Below are positions 44,566 through 50,751 of a stretch of DNA of 50,751 nt, piece after piece. Source of the stretch: Cerasicoccus arenae (lineage in GTDB: Bacteria; Verrucomicrobiota; Verrucomicrobiia; Opitutales; Cerasicoccaceae); NCBI RefSeq assembly GCF_014651635.1, contig NZ_BMXG01000023.1:1-50751 (forward strand), written 5' to 3'. The notes beneath the pieces are model-generated. The model was not told the origin of the DNA. It saw only the letters and a program-made list of their open reading frames with translations, and did no database searches. The stretch's first letter is position 1. The number at the start of each line of letters is the position of its first letter. The translations under genes and the position numbers were made by a program.

Positions 44566-45324
44566 ATGAATGCGCTAACGACTACCGTCGCGCCACATCA
44601 GTTGGCCGTTGAGCGTCTCGCCGAGGAGGGCGGGCCGTTGCTGCGGGCAGCGTGGCACGATGTGCTGATGATGCACTTCGCGATTGCGGCGGAAGACTTG
44701 CAGCCGCACACGCCGTTTCCTCTGGATACGTTTGAGGGAACGGCTGTGGTTACGCTGGTGGCCTTTCACATGGAAGACCTGCGAGTCGATGCTTGGCCGG
44801 GTGCGCCACACTGGTTGCTGGGCCCGGCTGAGCACGCCTTTTTGAATGTGCGGACATACGTGCGTGTCGGCAACGAACTGGGGATTTATTTTCTCGCGGA
44901 ATATGTTCCCAAACTACTCGCTCGGGTGGCTGGCCCGATGACCTATGGCCTGCCTTATCAGTTCACTACGATTCGTTATGCGCATGATACACGCAATCGG
45001 CGTTTTGGCGGGCGACTGGGCTTTCGGATCGGGATTGAATTCGACGCTGACTATGCCTTGGCTGCCGAGACGACCGACCCCGGGAGCTTCGAAGAATTCG
45101 TGCTTGAGCGTTACAATGCCTACACGCGGCGATTGGGGCAGGCACTACGATTCCGAGTCGAGCATCCACCATGGCGAATGCACCGTGCTCGCCTGCAATA
45201 TTGGCATGATGCGATGCTTCACGCCGATCAGCCCTTCTGGCCAAATGCGCGTTACATCGGCGCTCACTTCACGCCTGGCTTCGACGACGTGGCCATGGGT
45301 GCGCCTCAGCGAATTACTGCTTAG
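44566..45324 (+). CDS. DUF2071 (YqjF-like) protein
   Basis: The 252-residue protein has the DUF2071 pattern: RAAWHDVLMMHFAI, LQPHTPFPLDTFEGTAVV-type strands, VRTYVRVGNELGIYFLAEY and the closing HPPWRMHRARLQYW. B. subtilis YqjF belongs to this family; the fold is a beta-barrel-like acetoacetate decarboxylase relative, with unknown substrate. It follows the DCC gene by 12 bases. Together the three genes look like a small regulated unit under the GbsR-type protein. Confidence 0.85.
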   Translation: MNALTTTVAPHQLAVERLAEEGGPLLRAAWHDVLMMHFAIAAEDLQPHTPFPLDTFEGTAVVTLVAFHMEDLRVDAWPGAPHWLLGPAEHAFLNVRTYVRVGNELGIYFLAEYVPKLLARVAGPMTYGLPYQFTTIRYAHDTRNRRFGGRLGFRIGIEFDADYALAAETTDPGSFEEFVLERYNAYTRRLGQALRFRVEHPPWRMHRARLQYWHDAMLHADQPFWPNARYIGAHFTPGFDDVAMGAPQRITA

Positions 45325-45345
45325 ATACCGCGGACGGCACCAATG

Positions 45346-46197
45346 CTAATGCGAACCGACAGCGTCGACCTCAACCAAGAGGCCATTGATGTCTGACTCG
45401 GAAATATTTGGCAAATTGTCTGACGTGAAAAGTGCTTCGTCAAGGGGCAGGTTTAGCCGGCTTTTGAGGACTTTAAAGACTGATATCGTGCCGGTTTCCA
45501 GATTGGTCATCACGGCGAAGCGTGGGCGCACGGTCGAACCATCTACGTTTGGCGAACGATATTCGTAGGCCTGTAATTCCTTGACGGGGTCGCTGCCATC
45601 CTCGCTGAAAAACTCGATTTTGCGGACCTCAAAGCTGATGGGGTCCAAGTAAATTTTACGGTAGGCGTATTGGCTTCCTTCGACTTCGCTCGGCTTGGCT
45701 AGGATGACGGCGCAGACTTCGCCTTGGGCGACGGCGTCGGGTAGGCGTTCATAGTTGTAGTTGCTGGGCGTTTCGCGAATCAGGTCTTCGTAGGCGAAAT
45801 CCGAGCCCAGGAAATTGCCGGACATACCGGTGCCAATTTGCACGGGCTTACCTTGAGCGGGCAGGTAAAGATATTGATCGGTGTTGCCGTTATTGACATT
45901 CGTTAGGACGCTAACGCCCTCCACGTCTTTGGGGACCAAGAGGCGGATCAGGTAGTCATAGCCGCCATTCCCGTCTTTCCGAGTTACGGCGAGCAAACGC
46001 TTTTTAATGATGTTTTCGGTGGGTGTTTCGGTTTCGAAAGTCTTCAGCTCAATAAACGCCAGCTCGGCGTCCACGGTCTGTGTTTCCGCGTAGCGGTTCA
46101 TTAATTGCGGACCATCCAGTTTGGAGGCGTCATTCGCTTGCAGGGCGAATGGCGACAGTATGAATGCCAAAGACAGTTTAAAACTCGGTTTGATCAT
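45346..46197 (-). CDS. outer-membrane lipoprotein-sorting protein (LolA-like)
   Basis: The 283-residue protein has a signal peptide (residues 1-21, cleaved near LQAND). The mature region shows RLLVPKDVEGVSVLTNVNN, QYLYLPAQGKPVQIG and FLGSDFAYEDLIRETPSNY, all typical of the PF17131-type lipoprotein-sorting family that includes proteins near lipid exporters. It is the clearest LolA-like member of the three in the window. It is monocistronic and converges with the DUF2071 gene. Confidence 0.85.
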   Translation of the reverse strand: MIKPSFKLSLAFILSPFALQANDASKLDGPQLMNRYAETQTVDAELAFIELKTFETETPTENIIKKRLLAVTRKDGNGGYDYLIRLLVPKDVEGVSVLTNVNNGNTDQYLYLPAQGKPVQIGTGMSGNFLGSDFAYEDLIRETPSNYNYERLPDAVAQGEVCAVILAKPSEVEGSQYAYRKIYLDPISFEVRKIEFFSEDGSDPVKELQAYEYRSPNVDGSTVRPRFAVMTNLETGTISVFKVLKSRLNLPLDEALFTSDNLPNISESDINGLLVEVDAVGSH

Positions 46198-46297
46198 AGT
46201 TGTGCAAGAGATTCAGAATGAGTGCACTTTATAGGGATGTAGCCTGACAGAGGCCAGATAATTGATACATCCGGGGTTTACTGATTAATGATTTTGT

Positions 46298-46331
46298 AAA
46301 CAAAACGACCCGCAGAGTTCTTGCGGGTCGT
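46298..46331 (-). terminator. rho-independent terminator of the PEP-CTERM gene
   Basis: On the minus strand, ACGACCCGCA (46331-46322) pairs with TGCGGGTCGT (46314-46305) across a seven-base loop and is followed by TTTGTTT. It lies 26 bases after the stop of the PEP-CTERM gene. Confidence 0.85.
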
Positions 46332-46356
46332 GGGAGTAAATATTTGCGAACTTGCT

Positions 46357-47028
46357 TTAGCTTCGTTTACGCCGCCAAGCGACTAAACCCAGCAAGCTAA
46401 TGCCAAGCAGAAGCGCATAAGTTGAGGGCTCGGGAATGGCATTGACTTGCACGTTGTCGATATCGAGGTAGCCAGCGATGCTGGCCCACGAGTCAGTGCG
46501 GATGCGGAAGTCCACATTGGACTGGCCATCAAGGATGGAGCCAAAGTCAATCGTGGCAATGGTCCAATCTGGGTTGTAAGTTTCACCTTCAGCGAAGTCG
46601 ACCCAAGAGCCGTCGTCGATACGGTAGTCGATCTCGAGATTGGAGTCCCAAGTGAAGACGTTGTCGCTGCGGTAGGCGAAGGAGAGGCTGGCATCGGTCA
46701 GGCCAGTGAAGTCGAAATTAGCCATCTCAAACGCTCCATCAAAATAGACCGAGCCAGCGCGGAAGAAACCGACGGCTCGATTGGTCGCTGACGGTGGTGG
46801 CAGTATATTTTCTGTTGTGCCCCCGATGCCGGGTTGGATCTCGCCAATGAAGCCTGCGCTAAACTCCACGAAACTGGTGGAAATGCTGCCTGCTTGTGTG
46901 CCTTGGCTGGGGGGGAGCTTGCCGCTGACGGTGCTGGAGTCCATGTCCCAATAGGCTTGGACAATGGCTTGTGCGGAGCTAGCGGCTAACAATGAGAATG
47001 CTGCGACTGGCAGTGCGATGGTTTTCAT
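46357..47028 (-). CDS. PEP-CTERM sorting-domain protein
   Basis: The 223-residue protein has a signal peptide (residues 1-21, cleaved near SAQA), a beta-rich middle with LEIDYRIDDGSWVDF and DFRIRTDSWASIAGYLDIDNV, and the C-terminal sorting signal IPEPSTYALLLG followed by a hydrophobic stretch and RRKRS. The middle resembles MAM/jelly-roll-type extracellular modules. It is a likely substrate of the exosortase at 26011-27660 and would be placed at the cell surface. Confidence 0.9.
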   Translation of the reverse strand: MKTIALPVAAFSLLAASSAQAIVQAYWDMDSSTVSGKLPPSQGTQAGSISTSFVEFSAGFIGEIQPGIGGTTENILPPPSATNRAVGFFRAGSVYFDGAFEMANFDFTGLTDASLSFAYRSDNVFTWDSNLEIDYRIDDGSWVDFAEGETYNPDWTIATIDFGSILDGQSNVDFRIRTDSWASIAGYLDIDNVQVNAIPEPSTYALLLGISLLGLVAWRRKRS

Positions 47029-47405
47029 AGGACGATACGAGCATTAGAGTTTGGATATATTCCCGATAATTACGATCTTAATTTTAGCCAGTAAAAAACG
47101 GGTTTCAACCAGTCCGTCGGTAACGGTGCTCAATAAACCCATGATCAAGATAAATAATGGTGTGATAGAGTCAGCGAAATGGCATCAACCACTATGATGA
47201 AAAGGACGGATGAAATTTCACATGATGAAACGTGTAACTACAGGAGAATAGAAACTGTTTTAGCACACGATGATGGTAGCAATTTTGCTAATGACTCGTC
47301 GTATCTACAAAGATATTGCTCTTTTTTCTAAGGCCTAATCTTGACGTTGATCGGCATTCCCTTCATCTTTTGATACTCGTATACTACATCCCAACTACCT
47401 GCTAC
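47029..47405. other. intergenic region, promoter area without a recognised gene
   Basis: About 377 bases separate the minus-strand PEP-CTERM gene and the plus-strand gene at 47406. It is AT-rich with several ATGATG and TGAAA repeats (47160-47240). No coding frame of note, tRNA or RNA hairpin stands out. It should contain the divergent promoters. Confidence 0.5.
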
Positions 47406-47897
47406 ATGGATACACTAACACCTGAAAAGGCTCACCGCCATTTCGCCGCTGAGGCGTTTAATCAATGCTGGGAGTTCATGAATCTCCCTGTCCGTACACC
47501 TGAGGAAAATCGCCGTATGATTCGCGCGGCTGAAACTTCGTTTTGGCATTGGCAATTCGCCCCTGAACGTACTCCGCAAAATGATGCTGTCAGCTACTGG
47601 CAACTATCACGTGTCTATGCACTGACTGGAGACGTGACCACGGGGATTCATTATGCTCAGTTAGGCATTACTACAGCTCAAGAGCACAAGCTGAGCGCTT
47701 TCTATCTAGGCTATGCTTGGGAGTCTGCGGCGCGCGCTTACTTGTTGGCGGGAATGGCCTCAAAGGGCCAGGAAGCGCTCCACAAAGCTAGGACTGCGGC
47801 GTTCCGTGTGAAAGACCTGGCTGATAAAGCAGCGCTCGAATTGGACTTGATGAACCTTAGCCCAATGAATGAGACTGTTGGTTCCGCGATTGCGTGA
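47406..47897 (+). CDS. soluble helical protein, TPR-like, unknown function
   Basis: The 163-residue protein is mainly helical with TPR-like repeats (SYWQLSRVYALTGDVTTGIHY and AWESAARAYLLAGMASKGQEAL, quoted here in part). The N-terminus MDTLTPEKAHRHFAAE lacks a signal peptide. The ATG at 47406 is preferred over an upstream frame start. It ends six bases before the rhamnosidase gene, so the two form an operon. No specific family is recognised. Confidence 0.65.
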   Translation: MDTLTPEKAHRHFAAEAFNQCWEFMNLPVRTPEENRRMIRAAETSFWHWQFAPERTPQNDAVSYWQLSRVYALTGDVTTGIHYAQLGITTAQEHKLSAFYLGYAWESAARAYLLAGMASKGQEALHKARTAAFRVKDLADKAALELDLMNLSPMNETVGSAIA

Positions 47898-47903
47898 ACC
47901 ATT

Positions 47904-49628
47904 ATGCCTGATCCCGTTTTTACCATAAAGCCTAAGACCCTCGTTGAAACGCTTGTTGCGCCCTCGTCGGCTCATCAATACGACGATGGCGCTTGGTTTC
48001 TCGATTTTGGTCGGTCGGCTTTTGGCACGCTCATCGTACCGGGCAATGGCCGGGTAACGGTCCATCTGGGTGAAACGTTGACGAGTGAGGGCAGGGTGGA
48101 TCGTGCGCCGCCGGGCAAGATTCGCTATCGTCGGATCGAACAGGATCTCGCTACAGCAGGCAGCCGGCTAATCATCCCGCCGGATGAGCGCAATACAGGG
48201 CCAGCAGCGATCCTGATGCCGCCTGAAATTGGTGAAGTGCTGCCGTTTCGCTATGCAGAGATCGAGGGCGTGCCCGATCTGGATATACAGGCGGTGCGGC
48301 AGGTCTTTGTCCATTATCCGTTCGACGACAATGCGGCGCATTTTGAGTCGTCCGACGATGCGCTGAATGCGGTCTGGGAGCTGTGTAAATACACAATAAA
48401 AGCCACGACCTTTTGCGGCGTTTATGTCGATGGTGACCGCGAGCGAATCGCCTACGAAGGCGATGCCTATGTGAACCAACTCGGCCATTACTGTGTCGAT
48501 CAGGAATACGCGTTGGCTCGTTACACCCACGAATACCTGTTGCGGTTTTCGACTTGGCCGACGGACTGGCAACTCGTTTCGGTGATGATGGCGTGGGAGG
48601 ATTATTGTTACACCGGCGACGCGCAGTCTCTAGAAGCATTTTATGATGTGCTCAAGGCCAAGACCCTCATCGGGCTAGCCCGCGAAGATGGCCTCATCAG
48701 CTCAGATGATCCGCGTTGTGACGCTGCTTTCGAGCGCACGCTCAATCTTTGGCATGAGCGCTACATCTTCGGGCACGGCCTCCGCGATTTGGTTGACTGG
48801 CCTCCTGGCTCATTCACCACCGGTGGCACGGGAGAACGCGACAATCACGAAATGCTTCCTATTAACACCGTTGTGAATGCCTACCATGCCTACGCTGTCG
48901 GGCTGATGGGGAACATCGCTCGTGCCCTTGGAAAGACAGAAGATGCCGTCCACTTTGAGGAACAACGACAGCGCGTGCTGGCGACGCTGAATCAATTGCT
49001 TTGGGACAATGATCGCGGCGTTTATGTTGATGGCGAAGGCTCTACTCATGCATCGCTGCATAGTAACGCCTTCATGCTCGCCTTCGATTTGGTCCCGCCA
49101 GAGCGACTTGCCTCTGTGGTCATGTTCGTAAAGTCTCGGGGCATGGCGTGTAGCGTCTATGGTGCGCAATTCCTATTGGAGGGTCTCTACAAAGCGGGCG
49201 AAGCCGATGCGGCGCTTTCCCTGATGACTACGACCGATGAGCGTGGGTGGATGAACATGATTGCGTCTGGCAGCACCATGACCTGGGAAGCTTGGGATTG
49301 GAAATATAAGAACAATCTGGACTGGAACCACGCTTGGGGCGCGGCCCCGGCTAACATCATTCCTCGCTGTCTAATGGGCGTTCAACCACTGGAGCCCGGT
49401 TGCCACCGGATGGGCATTCGCCCGCAGCCCGGATCGCTGGAGCGTGCTGCCATGAGGCACCCGACGCCGCTTGGTTCGCTGTGTGTGTCCTTTGAGCAAC
49501 GCAGCGGCGAGCCGTTCCGTTTATTGGTTGAGGTTCCGCAGGGCATGACTGCACTTGTGACCTTGCCTACGGGGGAGGAGTTTACGGCGAAGGGTGCTGG
49601 CTCGCATCAGTTCCAGTCTGCGGTTTGA
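47904..49628 (+). CDS. alpha-L-rhamnosidase-like glycoside hydrolase (GH78)
   Basis: GH78 enzymes release L-rhamnose from plant, algal or bacterial rhamnosides. The 574-residue protein has an N-terminal beta domain, then the catalytic (alpha/alpha)6 barrel with VYVDGDRERIAYEGDAYVNQ near 173-192 (Asp/Arg/Glu of the substrate site) and TMTWEAWDWKYKNNLDWNH near 460-478 (second Glu), and a C-terminal beta domain. It has no signal peptide, so it appears cytosolic and may act on imported oligosaccharides. It is shorter than typical secreted GH78 enzymes (about 900 residues). Confidence 0.88.
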   Translation: MPDPVFTIKPKTLVETLVAPSSAHQYDDGAWFLDFGRSAFGTLIVPGNGRVTVHLGETLTSEGRVDRAPPGKIRYRRIEQDLATAGSRLIIPPDERNTGPAAILMPPEIGEVLPFRYAEIEGVPDLDIQAVRQVFVHYPFDDNAAHFESSDDALNAVWELCKYTIKATTFCGVYVDGDRERIAYEGDAYVNQLGHYCVDQEYALARYTHEYLLRFSTWPTDWQLVSVMMAWEDYCYTGDAQSLEAFYDVLKAKTLIGLAREDGLISSDDPRCDAAFERTLNLWHERYIFGHGLRDLVDWPPGSFTTGGTGERDNHEMLPINTVVNAYHAYAVGLMGNIARALGKTEDAVHFEEQRQRVLATLNQLLWDNDRGVYVDGEGSTHASLHSNAFMLAFDLVPPERLASVVMFVKSRGMACSVYGAQFLLEGLYKAGEADAALSLMTTTDERGWMNMIASGSTMTWEAWDWKYKNNLDWNHAWGAAPANIIPRCLMGVQPLEPGCHRMGIRPQPGSLERAAMRHPTPLGSLCVSFEQRSGEPFRLLVEVPQGMTALVTLPTGEEFTAKGAGSHQFQSAV

Positions 49629-49701
49629 CTCCGTTTGGCTGGTCACTAATACTTGTTCATTTATCAACCGCTACCATCAATCGCAAAGCGAATCCATTGC
49701 C

Positions 49702-50475
49702 ATGTCCGAAGCTGTAAATCCGAATTTTCTCATCTCCTTCAAGCCCGCTGATATACCCGATCTTGCGACCTTTTGGTGCTTTGATCGGGCAGGGGAGTCC
49801 TTTGCCGCTCAGCAGGGTGAGCCTTACGTGCTGTCGGCTCAAGCTGGCCCGCTCAATACCGTTGACGACGAGGCTGCGCCCTTTGGAGGTACCGCAATCG
49901 AAATCAAGGAAGGCGATTGGCTCAATTGCCCGCGCAGCGAATGCCCGGCGCTGGACATTCATGGGCCAGGCGGTCAGTTGACCGTTGTTGCCTGGGTGAA
50001 GCGTCAGCCTTCGCAGCACAAAGGCTGCGAGTTTATTGCGGGGCAGTGGAATGAGACAAATTTAGGCCGCCAATACGGCCTTTTTCTCAATATCAGCGTC
50101 TGGCAGCAGCGTGATCAAGTCACGGGCCACCTGTCCAATGTTGGCGGGCCGACACCGGCCTATAAATACTGCATCGATGGCCCTGTTGGCGCGTCTCCCG
50201 TTCCTTGCGACGAATGGTCAGTGATTGCAATGAGCTATGACGGCAATACGGGCTATGCTTGGCTCAACGGCGTGCTCGATGCACGACCGGGCGTGAACCC
50301 TTACAGCTTGGCGGGTGGTTTACACGATGGCGGGCCGAACGGCTCGGACTTCACCGTGGGTGCCGTTGACCGCAGTGGCGAGCTCGGCAACTTTTATACC
50401 GGCCTGCTCGCGGGCTTAGCCGTCTATCGCCGCGCCTTAACTCCCGCCGAGATATTCGCCCTCGCGCAATTGTGA
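49702..50475 (+). CDS. LamG-like concanavalin-type domain protein
   Basis: The 257-residue product has one LamG/concanavalin A-like domain: LTVVAWVKRQ near residue 95, then GLFLNISVWQQ, EWSVIAMSYDGNTGYAWLNG near 173-192 and VYRRALTPAEIFALA at the end. There is no signal peptide. ATG 49702 gives MSEAVNPNF; the upstream frame overlaps the rhamnosidase. It follows the GH78 gene by 73 bases and may bind or modify the same sugar, but a catalytic role is not shown. Confidence 0.75.
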   Translation: MSEAVNPNFLISFKPADIPDLATFWCFDRAGESFAAQQGEPYVLSAQAGPLNTVDDEAAPFGGTAIEIKEGDWLNCPRSECPALDIHGPGGQLTVVAWVKRQPSQHKGCEFIAGQWNETNLGRQYGLFLNISVWQQRDQVTGHLSNVGGPTPAYKYCIDGPVGASPVPCDEWSVIAMSYDGNTGYAWLNGVLDARPGVNPYSLAGGLHDGGPNGSDFTVGAVDRSGELGNFYTGLLAGLAVYRRALTPAEIFALAQL

Positions 50476-50751
50476 CGGTTGTGAGGGACGGGACAGTGAA
50501 AATATTAATATAAATAAGAGCACTTTTTTGTTGTTAGGATTCGAGGTTTTCACCACAATGGGATTTTCGACATTAACCCAAATTGCCTATGGCTTTTCGC
50601 AAGACGATGGTTTTGCGGATGGCTTTTGTGTAATCATGGCTTAGTTGATACTTTTTGCCCCCCCCTTGGGACACCGAGGAGGCCCCCCCCCCCCCGAAGT
50701 CCGCGTTTCGTTGCCTTCGCGCTTTACACCGAAAACAAACCTCATTGAACT
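50476..50751. other. non-coding right edge with C homopolymers
   Basis: No coding frame is evident in the last 276 bases. The segment contains C8 (50658-50665) and C13 (50683-50695), the longest homopolymer in the window. No hairpin or terminator after the LamG gene is clear. Confidence 0.5.
50683..50695. repeat. C13 homopolymer tract
   Basis: Thirteen consecutive C in non-coding sequence, with a C8 tract 18 bases upstream. Such lengths are prone to slippage in replication and in sequencing, so the exact count is uncertain. Confidence 0.8.

Noticed and set aside
47200-47300. ATGATG and TGAAA repeats as a possible CRISPR-like or tandem array
   Set aside because: The copies are very short, irregularly spaced and not of constant length, which is expected in AT-rich spacer DNA.

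Overview
The window looks like chromosomal DNA from a member of the Verrucomicrobiota, most likely the class Opitutia (a Puniceicoccales or Coraliomargarita-like marine lineage). The pointers are a Verru_Chthon cassette protein A homologue, two PEP-CTERM proteins plus an exosortase fused to EpsI, and moderately GC-rich housekeeping genes in short operons on both strands. The assignment rests on protein family resemblance alone. No rRNA, tRNA, CRISPR array, insertion sequence or phage module was recognised.

Layout. 1-5.6 kb: the C-terminus of a PEP-CTERM protein, a giant pseudopilin-like Verru_Chthon A protein with a coupled exported protein, and a convergent membrane protein. 5.6-11.3 kb: a spacer with a long palindrome, then pyrF, an orphan PAS histidine kinase, the lutABC lactate-oxidation operon and a small lipoprotein. 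11.3-19.3 kb: pyrE, a SirB1-like protein, aroE, a small phosphatase, prepilin peptidase, a LolA-like protein, recO, a DUF502 protein and rplU-rpmA. 19.5-25.9 kb: a methyltransferase, a LolA-like protein, hisD with an unknown coupled gene, and mreBCD. 26-32.5 kb: a cell-surface block (exosortase-EpsI fusion, GT9 glycosyltransferase, O-antigen-ligase-like polymerase, sulfotransferase, GYF-domain protein). 32.5-37.4 kb: rpoZ, smpB, trmL, an FAD monooxygenase and gpsA. 37.4-39.1 kb: an MnmM-like tRNA methyltransferase beside an FAD oxidoreductase. 39.2-45.3 kb: a 1154-residue protein that I tentatively read as a PPi-type PEP carboxykinase. Divergent from it are a GbsR/MarR regulator and a small operon (membrane protein, DCC thiol protein, DUF2071 protein). 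45.3-50.8 kb: a third LolA-like protein, a PEP-CTERM protein, and a cassette with an intracellular GH78 rhamnosidase and a LamG-like protein.

How the genes fit together. Several groups form coherent units: lactate oxidation (lutABC), cell shape (mreBCD), surface polysaccharide with protein sorting (exosortase, GT9, ligase, sulfotransferase), wobble-uridine modification (MnmM plus an oxidase) and rhamnoside catabolism. The observations most worth following are listed here.
- The FAD oxidoreductase and MnmM pair.
- The large putative PPi-PEPCK divergent from a GbsR regulator whose flanks carry a repeated 25-bp motif.
- Runs of 10-11 C that encode Pro-Pro-Pro in three unrelated genes.
- The broken N-terminal frame of the GT9 gene, which carries one of those tracts.
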